Source: Granulosicoccus sp045110515
Lineage (GTDB): Bacteria > Pseudomonadota > Gammaproteobacteria > Granulosicoccales > Granulosicoccaceae
Direction of reading: 5' to 3'
Assembly (NCBI GenBank): GCA_045110515.1
Contig: JBGCGD010000040.1
Coordinates: forward strand, 1 to 64,000
Length of the DNA: 64,000 nt
Within the stretch, counting starts at the first letter, position 1; each line of letters opens with the position of its first letter. Below the pieces are notes generated by a model, which saw nothing but the letters and a program-made list of their open reading frames with translations, searched no databases and was not told the origin of the DNA. Below are positions 17,701 to 32,700 of this stretch, in pieces. The position numbers were made by a program, and so were the translations under genes.

Positions 17701-20700
17701 CTGTAGAACCAGAAATACCAACGGTCCCAGCACCAGTACCGGTGTCTGCAAGGGTTGCGGTCAATGCATGATCAGCTAATTGGTAGTCGATAGAATCAGC
17801 CCCGTCACCGCCATCTATTACCGCACCACCGCCAAGAATTTCGAAAGTATCGTCACCCAAGCCGCCGTCTACCGTAAACGTGTTCTGATCGTCTGCCTCG
17901 AGCTGATCATTCCCAGAACCTAGTACGATATCAGCGCCACTGGATTCAACTTCCACCGTGTCATTATCGTCACCGGTGTTGAGCGTAACCGGACCAGCGT
18001 AAACTCTGACGACGTCCTGTCCAGTTCCGGTATTAACCTCTACACCTGGATATCGAATATCTACCCTATCGTTTCCGGCGTTAGTTTCAAGTAACGTGGT
18101 GTCAATACCCGTATCGATGTTGTCATCTGCAGAACCGGTTAGTAACGTTTCAATCCCCTCAACTTGGTCAGTTCCATTACCCAATTTATTTAAGTTAAAT
18201 AAGTCTCCGACTGAGCTATTCATCGCACCGTATACACTAATCGTGAAAGAGGTATAGTCTAGGGTGTCTTCGCCAGCCCCACCCAGAATTTCGTCTCCTC
18301 CATCTAAAGAGCCGTAGACTAAGTCATTACCATCGCCCATATTCAGTTGATCGAAGCCGGCTTGACCAGTAATGATGTCATCACCATCGGTCGCGAAAAC
18401 TCGTTCAAAATTTCGGATTTGATCGTCTTGCCCACCGTTGACTGTGACAGTGGTCCAAGTGGATCCAGCTAGCACCAATTCGATACTGGTTACACCCGGA
18501 GAAATGTTGTACCTGATAGCGTCTCTGTTACCAAGGCCTCCATCGTAAGTATCAGCTCCTTCTTCATCCCAAACGTCATCAGTGTTTCCACTAGCAGCAT
18601 CAATAATGTCATCACCGGCACCCCCATATATATCGTCACTGCCAGTACCGCCAGTAATTATGTCGTCACCATCATTACCGTACAGGTAATTGTAACCAGT
18701 GTAAGACATGATTGTATCGTTGCCATCGCCACCGGCAATAACGTCATTACCAAATGAGCCATCCAATATGTTGTCTTGGGCATCACCGGTTATATTGTCG
18801 TTAGCTGTGCTACCAATAATATTAGTAAAGTCTATGAGTGTGTTGGTCTCAGTGCCTCCTACAGTTGCAGTAAATTCACCTGCGACAGCTGTAGCCATAT
18901 CTAACACAACACCCTGATTAACCAGATTGAAGGCGGCTGTATTCGTACCGGTGCCCCCATCAAGAATATCGGTGCCCAAATTTCCTTGAAGTACGTCATC
19001 TCCACCCAATCCCTGCAGATGGTTGTTTAAGGTATCACCGGTGATCGTGTCATCGCCGGCTGTACCAATGATGTGTTCGATGTCTCGCATGGTGTCATTG
19101 TCACCACCACCAACAGTCGCTGTAACAACAGCGCTTCCAGCCAGAGTCACAGACAAAGATGTCAGTCCGGCTTCAGTAGAGTAATCCACAGTATCCGAAC
19201 CATCGCCGCCGTGGAAAAAATCGAACCCGGCATTCCCGATTAGTGTGTCATCACCAAACCAACCGTAAATGGAATTCCGGCTATCATCTCCTGACAGGGT
19301 ATCTGCGAATGGCGACCCTGTTAAATCCTCAATGCCTGTGAATGTATCCGTTGATCCGTCGCCATCATCCGTTGTTTCTGCGGCCAGCATATCAACCACA
19401 ACAGCAGCCGCGGCATATTCGTAGGTTATGTGATCGAGACCATTGCCGCCCTCTATAAAATCAACACCGGCACCACCTGAGAATACATCGTCTCCATCGA
19501 GCCCTTGAAAATGGTTGTCACGATCATCGCCATCGATAACATCGTTACCCGCTGTAGCAATGACGTTTTCTATGTCATAAATTAAATCGTTCGTTGTTCC
19601 AACCAAGGCGACCATTGCGAACGATGCACCATCGAGTGCGACCGACATAGACGTTACACCGGCAGTAGTTGAGTAGTCGACTGTATCGCTGTCAGCACCA
19701 CCGTAGTAGTTGTTTTGACCATCTGATCCGATGAACGTATCGTCACCGGCCTCACCGTATACGTCGTTGGTACCTAATCCACCTGACAGCGTATCGTTGC
19801 CGTCTCCGGCGAAGAAAGTGTTGTTAGCAGAATCACCAAAGATGGTGTCGCCGCCGTCGGTGCCTCGAATTTGTTCTATATTGGATACGGTGTCACTCAA
19901 AGAGCCACCCACCGTCACAAGTGCCGGTGTAGATCCGCTTAGTGTCACGTTAATAGACGTGGCCGCTGGGTGAATGCTGTAGTCCAGAATGTCCTCTTCA
20001 GCGCCACCATCGACCGTGTCCGTTCCGTTTCCTGCATAGATGGTGTCTTCACCTGTGCCTGCTGTGATGGTGTCATCACCATCATCACCGGCTAGCACAT
20101 CGTCACCTGATCCACCGTCAATGATGTCATTACCTGAGCCACCACTGATAGTGTCCTCGTTAGAGCCACCCGTTAACTGATCGTTTCCGGCCAGGCCATT
20201 TAGAGTATCTGCACCGACTCCACCCTCTAGTGTATTGTCCTGACCATCACCACTGATATTGTCAGCTCCGCTGGAGCCGATGATGTGGGTAAAGTTAGCC
20301 GCCGTGTCTATCTCTCCACTCGTGTGAGTTGCGGTAAAGAACCCGCCAGTTACAGCCGCCATGTCGAGCGTTACACCAACACTGGAATCATCAAAGCTGA
20401 GTGTGTTGGTTCCAGCACCACCGTCCAAGGTATCGTTGGACAATCCACCGCGCATAAGGTCGTCACCGCCACGCCCCTCTAAATAGTTAGTACTTGTTCC
20501 ACCATAAATGGTGTCACCGCCTTCGGTACCAATGACGTTTTCAATGGCCTGGATGGTATCGTTATCGGCACCATCAATGGTCACCGTCACAATATTCAGA
20601 CTGTTCAGCTGGACAGAGATTGAATTGATACCTGTCTCTTGCGAATAATCGACTGTATCGATTCCGTCTTCACCATCCAGGACGTCAGCTCCGTCGCCAC

Positions 20701-23700
20701 CCACCAAGAGATCGTCGCCACCGCCAGCTTCAATCTGGTTGACAAAACTATCACCAATGATGAGATCGTCACCGCCTGAGCCTATGACGTTTTCCACTTC
20801 GCTTACTGTGTCATTGTCAGCACCGGTGACCATGACAGGAGTAGCGCCATCGAGTGAGACGGCAATACCGCTACCAGGGCCGAACCCCGAGTAATCGATA
20901 GTATCTGAACCAGCACCCCCAATTAAGATGTCTGAGCCACCTGCACCTTCAAGTAAGTCGTCACCATCGCCACCTTCGAGTCGATTAACGAATCCATCGC
21001 CGACCAGTTCATCGTTTCCTGCACTGCCAATAACATTTTCAATACCCCGTGCGAAGTCGTTTGACCCACCATTGACCGTGATGGTCGATACAGATGCTCC
21101 ACCCAAAAGAGTTCTTATAGAGGTGATTCCTGCCAGGCTGGAGTAATCAACAGTGTCGTTGTCTAAGCCACCATCGTAAGTATTTTCACCGTCGCTTGCG
21201 ATGAACATATCATTACCAGCACCACCTTCCAGGGTATCCCGCCCGTCGCCACCGACGAGTGTGTCGTCTCCGTCCAAACCCGTAAGCGTGTTGTTTTCGC
21301 TATCCCCTGTTAACGTGTCATTACCTGCTGTTGCAATGATATTTTCAATGGACGTTAACGTATCGTCGGTTCCACCAATTACTTGTGCAGTTGTTGCTAC
21401 CGCGCCAGTCAGTGTCACGTTGATAGAGGCTACACCTGCAAGCGCTGAGTAATCAACGGTATCTGATCCTATGCCACCGTCCAGTTCATCAGCGCCCTGG
21501 CTGGCATTGAAGAAATCATCTCCCCCTAATGACTGGACACTATCAACACCTGCTGAGCCGACTATGGAATCATCTTGTTGCGTCAAAACGAAAGTTTCGA
21601 AGTTGGTAAATGTGTCTGTGCTGCCGTCAGCTGCAAAGGTTGCTGTTCCGGCCGTCAAATTCAGGCCGATCCCTACACCGTTAAGCTCATCAAAGCGAAG
21701 CTCATCACCGGTGACATGGTCGCCACCGTCCAGTATGTCGCTTCCACTAGCGCCACGAATGACGTCGTCACCGTCATTACCTTGAATGTTGTTAACCTGA
21801 CTATCACCCGATAGAACATCGTTTCCTGTGCTACCAATGATATTTTCTATTTCACTTAGTGTGTCATTGTCACCACCTGCGACAACCGCTGTTGCATCTA
21901 CAGCACCATTAAGTGTGATAGTGACACCGGTTATGCCTGTCAAAGCGGAATAATCCACAGTATCAATGCCGTCCGCACCATCTAATATATCGGTGCCTGC
22001 GGTGGCAACAAACAGGTCATTACCATCATTCCCTTCTAGGGAATTAGCAGCAGCACTACCGCCAATGACATCATCACTAGCCGAACCGACAACGTTTTGT
22101 ATATTTTGTAGAGTGTCGGTAAAGCCATAACCATCATCGTCGGCACTCTCACCGGCTAGATCAACATCGATACCGGTTGTCGCATCCGTATAATCGACCG
22201 TGTTGGTTCCTAATCCACCATCAATGATATCGTTGCCTGAGAAACCTATAAATCGGTCATCTCCATCACCACCCGAAAGCGTGTTGGATCCTACCCCGCC
22301 TTCCAGAATATCGTCACCATCTGAACCAATCAGATTCTCTATGTCGATAAGTATGTCTGTTCCACCATCTCCATCATTAGTGGCATCACCATCGTTGATA
22401 CTGGCTCTTACACCCGAAGCAGCATCAGAATAATCAACTGTATCGATACCGCCTTCGCCGTCGAGTGTATCGTTACCACCGGCACCTACCAGCGTATCGT
22501 TACCGTCATCGCCTTCCAGAACGTTAGCGTCACCACTACCAACGATCGTATCTGCACCGCCAGAACCTCGAACATTTTCTATAAGAACCAGTGTATCTGA
22601 TGCACCGTCACCGTCATCCGTGGTCGCGTTTGCCTCAAGATCTACAGTAATGCCCCCAGCAGCCTGGCCATAATCTATGGTGTCTGAACCGGCACCACCA
22701 TTTAGAATATCAATTCCGCCCCGACCTTCGAGTACATCATCTCGATTGCCGCCCAGCAGTTCATTGGCAACCTCATTACCAACAATTATATCGTCGGACA
22801 CCGTCCCCATGACGTTCTGAATTTGTTGAAGCGTATCCGAACTACCATCACCGTCCGCAATTGCACTGCCAGTCGTCAAGTTGATGCTGATGCTACCACT
22901 AGCCGCACTATAGTCAGCGGTGTTAGTGCCTGCACCGCCAATGAGTACATCCTGACCGGCAGCACCACGCAGTACGTCATCTCCATCTCCGCCGTCTAAA
23001 CGGTTATTCTGGAAATTTCCACTTAGCGAATCATTAAAAGCGGAACCTGTAAGGTTTTCAATACTACTCAGTGTATCGTTAGAACCGTCACCGTCATCTG
23101 TCGTGACATTGGCAGCCAAGTTTGCGGTAACGGATGCTAAAGCATCACTATAGTCCGCAGTATCAGTACCGATTCCACCTTCTAAGGCATCGACCCCACC
23201 GCGCCCTGTCAGCGTATCATCACCATCACCCGCTTGAATGGTGTTGTTATCATCATTACCCGCAATGACATCGTTACTAACAGTCCCGATGACATTCTCC
23301 ACGTTGCTAACTGTATCAATCGCAAGGTAGCCATCAGACGTCGCCGTACCCACCTCCAGATCAATCTCCAACACATTCGGCGCTGCACTGTAGTCAACTA
23401 CGTCAGAGAGGCCAGCCCCTCCATCAAGCACGTCGTTGCTACCACCGCCGATCAGTAGATCAGCGCCGTCGCCACCCTCAAGACGATTTATGCCACCGTC
23501 ACCTGTCAGTTGATCGTCAAAGCTCGAGCCAACGATATTTTCAATGCCCGCAAGCGTATCGAAACTTCCGTCACCATCATTCGAGGTAGCATTGGATGCC
23601 AGGCTCACAACAACTGAACCCGCTGCTTGAGAATAGTCAGCTACATCTGCAGTGCCTGCGCCACCATCTAAGGTATCAAAGCCACCGGCCCCCCTTAGCA

Positions 23701-26700
23701 AGTCATCGCCCTGACCGCCTGTTAGCGTGTTATCACTATCATTACCAATAATAGTGTCGTCTTGAGCCGAGCCAATGACATCTTCAATATTTAAAAGTAC
23801 GTCATTCGACCCATCACCGTCCTGCGAAGCTGCGTTGGCAGAAAGGTCGACTGAGACCACTCCGGTGACCACTGAGTAATCCGCTGTATCACGACCAGCA
23901 CCACCATCCAGTGTATCCAGACCACCTGCACCCGTTAAGGTATCCGAACCTCCGTTCCCTTCCAGTGTGTTGTCGCTATCGTTACCGCGCAGAATATCAT
24001 CAAAGTTCGACCCTGCTAAATTCTCGATACCTGATAGCGTATCGCTACCACCTTCACCATCGTCAGTCGCTTGATTAGCATCAAGATCGACAACAACACC
24101 GCTTCCAGACTGAGAATAGTCGGCTTCGTCAAATCCATCACCGCCTATTAGATCATCATCACCACCTTGTCCCTGAAGCGTATCGTTACCGTCTCCACCT
24201 TCCAGGCGATTATCATTGCCATCACCCACCAGATTGTCATTGCCCGCGCCTCCCGTCACATTTTCAACCTGAGATAACGTTTGGTCAGTTGATCCGGAAA
24301 TTGACACAGTGACTGCATTAGAACCATCAAGCTCTACACTAACTGCGTTAGCCGCACCCAGCAAAGAGTAATCAGCTGTATCTGATCCGGCACCACCTAC
24401 AACGTCGACCGAACCCAACCCTAAGTTGATTAAATCATCGCCGGCTTCTGCATTAACACTTTGTGTATCTGCAGACGTAGTAAGCGTATCCGCATGCGTT
24501 GAACCCCGAATATCTTCGATATCGATCAGGGTATCAACACCCAGCTCCCCATCGTCGGCAGTTCCAGTGATTAAGTTAACGGTGACACCCGCAGCTGCAC
24601 CGAAGTAACTTACGGTATCGACAAATGCACCTGTACCACCGTCGAGTGTATCGTTACCGGCAGCACCCACCAATGTATCGTTGCCATCACCACCTTCCAA
24701 GCGGTTGTTTTCGGCATCACCCGTTAAGGTATCGTCACCGTCTGTACCAACGACGTTCTCAATATTGGATATCTGATCGTTTGATCCGCCAAATACTTGT
24801 ACCGAGCTTGTCGCTGCACCCTGGAGGGCAACACTGATTCTCGAGACACCTGCAACTGTGGAGTAATCAACCGTATCTGAACCGACTCCTCCGTCAAGGA
24901 TATCAGCGGCACCTGATGCAACAATGCTGTCATCACCTGCGTTAGCGTTTATTATATTCTGTCCGGCATCGCCGCCTATTACATCGCCTTCGCTGGTACC
25001 CGAAACGTTTTCAACGTTAACGATGGACTGATTTGTACCGTTCGTGACAACAACGGTAGAGGTTGTACTACCGTTTAGCGAAACGTTAATAGACTGTCCT
25101 GTCGGCATACCGGAGAAATCCACCGTATCCGTACCCGTTCCACCATCAGTCGAGTCGGCACCTACAGCGGCGATGATCAAATCATCTCCAGAGCCACCTT
25201 CAACAACGTCGTCGCCCGCTCCAGCGCTAATGGTATCCGCACCTGCGTTACCACGGATAAGATTGTTTTGGCCATCACCCGTGAGCGTATCGCCAAAGTT
25301 AGATCCCGCTAGGCTTTCTATGTCAGTGAGCGTATCACTCGAACCATCTCCATCTACGATTGCTTGGTTGTCTTCAAGACTAGCAATTACGCCACTGCCC
25401 GCTTGCGAGTAGTCAGCCAAATCAACGCCACTTCCTCCAATGAGCTGATCGTCCCCGTCTTTACCTTGTAGCGTATCGTTTCCATCGCCACCGCTCAGGA
25501 TATTGTCGCTACTGTCACCGACAATACTGTCATCACCCGCACCACCTAACACATTTTCTATGGATGTCAGAGACTGATTGTCAGAACCGGTGACCGTTAC
25601 CGTTACCGTGTTCAATCCATCAAGCTCCACATAGATAGCATTCGCTGCGGAGAAACTAGAATAATCCACGGTATCCGAATCGGTACCGCCATCGATAGAC
25701 ATCGCGCCCAACGCTGCTGTGATGGAGTCGTTACCACTGCCAGCATTAATTTCTGTCGTGTCTGTGGAGGCTGTTAGCGTGTCACCAAAGTTAGAACCCG
25801 TAACATTTTCGATGTCGATAAGCGTATCAACACCACCAAAACCATCTTCTGTTGCTATACCTGCATCAAGATCGGCAGTCACACCCTGAGCTGCGTTGAT
25901 GTAGCTGACTTCATCAATAAAGGCACCGGTGCCCCCATCCAGAATATCATTACCCGCACCACCAATCAGCGTATCGCTGCCTAGGAGGCCCTCAAGATGG
26001 TTATCTTGCGTATCACCGATTAAAACATCATCACCCGCGGTTCCAATAACATTTTCAATGTTGGACACCGTATCGTTGCTACCACCGGTAACCTGTACTG
26101 AGGAAGGATTTCCATCATCGAGAGTCAACGTAATACGCTGGACACCAGCGAGTGTTGAGTAATCAACAGTGTCGACACCAGCGCCACCATCCAGGTTGTC
26201 GCTTCCCGCAGAAGCGCCAATAGTATCGTTACCGGCACCGGTATCAATCGTGTTCTCTTGACTATTGCCCGTTACTGAATCGTTACCGACAGTTGCCGTA
26301 ATGTTTTCGACGTTTACGATACTTTGATCGGTTCCATTGTTCACCGTGACCGTAGAAGCTATGGCATCGTTTAGAACAACATCGATGGACTGAGTCACCG
26401 GCAATCCCGAGAAATCTACCGAGTCAATACCGGTTCCGCCATCGATAGAATCTGCACCTTCGCTGGCTTGAATGACATCGTCACCAGAACCACCTAGTAT
26501 GACGTCATCACCTAAGCCACCATCAAGAGTGTCGTCACCGCCTCGACCTTCCAGTTGATTGTTTTCAGCATCACCGGTGATAGAATCGCCGCCCGCCGTA
26601 CCCATGATATTTTCAATTCCAGCGATCGCATCACTGGCACTTCCCGTAACCACAACCGTGGTTTGAGTTGTACCTTGTAGAGTGACATCTATTGACCCTG

Positions 26701-29700
26701 CAGAGAAAAAGTTGCTGTAGTCCAACGTATCGATGTCATCGCCACCGATCATCACGTCGGCACCTGCACTGGCCAGGAATGTATCTGCACCCGAGAGACC
26801 TTCTAAACGGTTATCGGCAGCGTCACCACCGAAGGTGTCAGCACCTGCAGTACCCGTCAGATTCTCAATATTTGAGATGGTATCGTCGTCTCCGCCACCG
26901 ACGGTGACGTTAACATCGCTAGAACCGTTTAAGGTCACCGAAACACCGGTGACACCCGTCAAACCAGAGTAATCCAGTGTGTCAGAATCTGCGCCGCCAT
27001 CAATGTCATCACTACCGGCAGATGCAGTTATGCTATCGCTGCCAGCGCCAGCATTGATTGCATTGGCTTGCCCATTTCCGACTAGGACATCGCCGAAACC
27101 TGTGCCTATGATGTTTTCGACATCAACGACGGTATCGACCGAGTTATACCCATCATCAGTGACCTCGCCGGTAGCTAAGTTCACATTGATAGCATCAGGT
27201 GCTGCGCTATAGTCAACCGTGTCGCCAGCGCCCGCGCCCCCATCGAGTGTGTCGTTACCGGAACCACCCACTAGCAGGTCGTCACCCAGACGACCTTCTA
27301 GGATGTTATCCTGGGTATCACCAATTAGCGTGTCATTCCCGTCGGTACCGATCACGTTTTCGATATTCACAATATCGTCATCGGCGCTACCGATTACCTG
27401 CACAGTCGCGACAATATTGTCAGTCAACGTGACATTTATACGTTCAGCTGTGCCATGTGCAGAGTAGTCAATCGTATCTAAACCGGCACCACCGTCAATC
27501 GTGTCAGCCCCCGCTGATGCACCGATGACATCACTACCACCTTCTGCAGAAATGGTATTCGCTTGGGAATCACCCGTAACCGAATCGTTCCCTTCGGTCG
27601 CGATAACATTCTCTACACCGCTTAAGGTTTGGTCGGTGCCACCGGTTATGGTGACCGCAGAGGTTGTTGAACCGTTTAATACGACATCAATTGACTGGCC
27701 CAACGGCAAGCCTGAATAATCGATAGAATCGGTCCCCGTACCACCCTGATTACTATCAGCACCGTCACTGGCGATAATCAAATCGGCACCGTCCCCTCCA
27801 ATGAGGGTGTCATCACCGTCACCACCACTCAGGGTGTCATCACCCGAGCGCCCGTCCAGCGTATTGTTCTCTGCATCACCCGTTAAGGTGTCATTACCAG
27901 CAGTACCAGTTATGTTCTCGACGCCTTCAATGATGTCATTGTCACTACCTTGTACGATGACTGAAGATTGCGTAGTACCGTTTAGATTTACGGCAATAGA
28001 GCCAGCCAAAAAGAAGCTGCTGTAATCTAAGGTGTCAGAGCCTGCGCCACCCACAAAGGTATCGGCACCGGCACTTGCCGCGAAAGTATCATCGCCACCA
28101 AGACCTTCTAAGCGATTTACAAACAGATCCCCGCCCAGGTTATCACTACCCGTGCTGCCAATCAGGTTTTCTATATTCGATATCGCATCGTCGTCCCCAC
28201 CACCAACAGTGACAGAGACAGTATTAGCGCCGTTGAGCGTGACATCTATTCCGGTAACGCCGGTTAAACTCGAATAATCTAGAGTGTCTAAACCCGAGCC
28301 ACCGTCAATGGTGTCAGCCCCTTCGGAAGCGGTCATCGTATCGTCACCGCCAGATAAATCGATGATGTTAGCCGACGCATTACCGATAATAGTATCGGCC
28401 TCGTTCGTACCCACCACGTTCTCTATATCGACAATCGTATCGACTGCCCCGTATCCATCGGCCGCAACAATACCTGTATTCAAATCGATATTAACAGCTG
28501 CTGGAGCCGCACTGTAATCCACGGTATCAGAATCAGCACCGCCGTTCAGAGTGTCATTCCCATCACCACCGATGAGGAAATCGTCTCCACCCCGCCCTTC
28601 AAGGACATTGCTTTGTGCATCGCCGATGAGGGTGTCATTGCCAGCCGTTCCAAAGATATTCTCAACGTTTGAAATCGTATCGTTGGAGCCACCGGTGACT
28701 TGTACTGTGGTGGGAGTTCCGCCATTCAACGTAGCGGTGATATGTGATACACCGGCGAGTGTTGAATAATCTACAGTATCGATACCGGAGCCGCCATCCA
28801 TGGTATCCGAGCTTGCAGAAGCGATGAGCACGTCATCGCCACCGGAGGCCTGTAAGTTGTTTTCCGCAGTATCACCTTCAATACGGTCAGCTTCGACCGT
28901 ACCCACAATGTTTTCTACTGCTGTGATAGTTTGATTGGTACCGTTGTCTACGATAACGGTAGTCACATTCGCCTGGTCTAAGGTGACATCAATCGACTGT
29001 CCGCCAGTCAGCGTTGAGAAATCCACTGTGTCAACACCAGCACCACCATCTGTATTATCAGCACCGACACTGGCTGTAATAGTATCGTCGCCAGAACCAC
29101 CAATAAGGCTGTCGGTTCCTAAACCACCGTCCAAGGTGTCGTCACCTGCACCACCTTCCAGAACGTTGTCCTGATCATCACCGGTGATTGAATCGTTACC
29201 GGTTGTACCGACGACATTTTCTACACCAGCAACTGTGTCGTTATCGTCGCCTGCGACAACCACCGTGCTTTGTGTATCACCTTGTAAGGTGACAGCAATG
29301 GAACCGGCCGCAAAGAAACTGCTATAGTCCAGCGTATCCAGTCCGGTACCACCTATAAAGGTATCAGCACCATCGCTTGCAATGAAGGTATCAGCACCTG
29401 CCAGTCCTTCAAGACGATTATCGTTCTGGTCTCCACCCAGGGTGTCATCACCTGAGCTACCCACGAGGTTCTCTATGTTAACAATACTGTCGTTATCACC
29501 TCCGCCAACAGCCACATTCACGGCGGTTGGACCGTTCAGTGTGACGTCGATACCTGTGACACCCGTTAGAGCAGAATAGTCCAGAGTATCGGAACCGGCT
29601 CCACCGTCAAGCGTGTCGGCTCCATCTGTTGCCGTTAATGAATCGTTACCTGCACCTGAATCGATAACGTTCGCTACCGTACTTCCAACAATCACATCAT

Positions 29701-32700
29701 CTTCAACGGTACCTACAACATTTTCAATGTCTATAACCGTGTCCAACGACAGGCTACCATCGTCAGCAACATCTCCCGTTTGAAGGTTAATATCGATTGC
29801 ATTAGGTGCACTGGAATAGTCAACAGTATCGAGGCCTAAGCCACCATCGAGTGTGTCATTGCCACCACCACCTACGAGGTAGTCATCGCCAGCCAAGCCT
29901 TCCAGGCTATTGCCTTGATCATCGCCAACAAGCGTATCGCTACCTGCTGTACCAATAACATTCTCAATACCGGATATTAAGTCGTTCGCGTCTCCGATAA
30001 CCTGGACCGTTGATGTACTGGATCCAGCCAGTGTGACGTTAATACCCTGCGCAGTCGCAAGGCCTGAGTAATCAACCGTATCAACCCCGGCACCACCCTC
30101 GAGTATGTCAGCGCCTGCAGAGGCAACGATCATGTCATCACCACCCAAAGTTTGAATGGTGTTCTGTTGAACATCCCCAGCAACACTATCATTTTCTTCT
30201 GTGGCGATGACGTTCTCAACACCACTTAGTGTTTGGTTATCTCCATTCGCGATCGTAACAGTCGCCGGAACCGCACCTGTTAATGCCACATCAATGGATT
30301 GGCCGACCGGCAAACCGGAATAATCGATCGTATCGACTCCGGTTCCACCATCGACAGAGTCGGCACCGACGCTGGCGATAATAGAATCGGTTCCAGAGCC
30401 ACCCAGTAAGGTGTCGTCTCCTAGCCCACCATCGAGTGTATCGTCGCCGCCGCGACCATCAAGCGTATTATCTTCTGCATCACCAGTGAGTGTATCCGCA
30501 CCCAATGTACCCACAATATTTTCTATTTCAGAAATGGTGTCTGCATCACTACCCGCTACCGTAACAGTGGTTTGTGTTGCGCCTTGCAAGGTGACAGAAA
30601 CCGCAGATGCTGAAAAGAAGGTGCTGTAGTCAAGCGTATCCGACCCTGTGCCACCGATCATGGTATCGGAACCGGCACTGGCTAAAAACGTATCATCGCC
30701 GGCATTACCTTCTAGACGATTAACCGCCGAATCACCTCCAAAGTTATCAGCTCCAGAGCTCCCAACCAGGTTTTCAATATTGGTGAGAGAATCGTTGTCT
30801 CCCCCGGAGACAACCGCGTTGGCGGTATTTGAGCCGTTTAAGGTTACCGAAACACCGGTTACCCCCACAAGTGTGGAGTAATCCAAGGTATCTGAATCAG
30901 CGCCACCATCATATTGATCAATACCCGCGCTGGCAGTGATCGTGTCATTACCTCCACCGGTTTCGATAACATTCGCTTGAGCATTTCCAATGACAACATC
31001 ATCAAACGCTGTGGCAATGACATTTTCTACATTGGATACTGCATCGATTGCATTGTAACCGTCGTCTGCCACAGCACCCGTCGTCAAATTGATATCGATG
31101 GCAGCAGGTGCGGCACTATAGTCGACTGTGTCACCCAAGCCTGCACCACCGTCTAACGTATCACTACCGCCAGCCCCCACTAATGTGTCGTCACCCGCAC
31201 GACCTTCAAGCACGTTGTCTTGCGAATCGCCCGTTATTGTGTCGTCACCGGCTGTGCCAAATACGTTTTCAATGTTGGAAATAACATCGTCTGAGCCACC
31301 AGTCACTTGTACTGTGGTAGGTATCGCGCCATCTAAGGTGACGTTTATTCGAGACGCCGTCGTATGCGTTGAATAGTCAATTGTGTCAAGTCCGGCACCG
31401 CCGTCAAACACATCTGTTCCTGCGGACGCTCCCAGAAAATCATTTCCATCAAGCGCTTGAATATTATTCGATGCTGTATCTGTAATGATTCGATCAGCAC
31501 CGTCTGTTGCAATGATATTTTCAACCGCGGCGAGGGTCTGATCAGTGCCACCAGCAATAGCGACATTGACCGCGTTCGCACCATCGAGCTCAACATCAAT
31601 AGTTTGGCCACCGGCCAATCCTGAGAAGTCAATCGTATCTTGACCGGAACCACCGTCAGTATTATCGGCACCGGCACTGGCGATAATCATATCTAAACCG
31701 TCACCACCTCGGATGGTGTCTGCGCCCAAACCACCGTCAATCGTGTCATCACCAGCACGACCATCCAATGTGTTGTCGTTAGCATCGCCAGTCAGTGAGT
31801 CAACACCTGCTGTTCCAATGATGTTTTCAATACCAGCAATAGTATCGCTACCGCTGCCCGCAACACTCACAGTCGTCTGCAGGGCATCTTGTAGCACAAC
31901 GGAAATAGCGCCGGCTGAAAAGAAGTTGCTGTAATCTAGGGTATCTGAACCCAATCCACCTTCAAATGTATCTTGACCCGCACTGGCTGTGAAGTTGTCG
32001 TCACCATCTAAGCCTTCAAAGCGATTATTAAACAAATCGCCGCCCAGAACATCATCACCAGAACTACCGACCAGATTCTCAACATTGGAAATGACATCGT
32101 TGTCACCGCCACCCACGGTGACGGCTACTGGGTTTGCACCGTTAAGAGTGGCTGTAACACCTGTCACACCTGTCAATGTTGAATAATCGACGGTATCCGA
32201 TCCGGCACCACCGTCTATGGTGTCCGAGCCGGAAGATCCCGTAATTGAATCATCACCGTCGCCACTATCCAACTCATTCGCATCGGCATTACCAACAATG
32301 GTATCGTCTTGGTCAGAACCAACGACATTTTCAATGCCGATTACGGTGTCGACTGAGAGATAACCATCAGCGGCAACATCACCCGTCGCCAAGTTGATAT
32401 CAACATCCTCGGTTGCTGCGCTGTAGTCAACCGTATCACCGAGACCTGCACCACCATCAAGGATATCTACCCCCCCTGAACCAATCAGGTAATCGTCACC
32501 TGCCAGGCCTTGGAGATGGTTGTCTTGAAAATCACCTGTGAGACTATCATCACCGGTTGTACCGATAACATTTTCAATATTAGAAATGTCATCGTTTGCA
32601 CCGCCAATAACTTGGACTGTAGTGACATTACTGTCATCAAGCACTACGCCGATGCGTTGGATACCTGCGACCGATGAATAGTCCAGCGTATCTGACCCAG

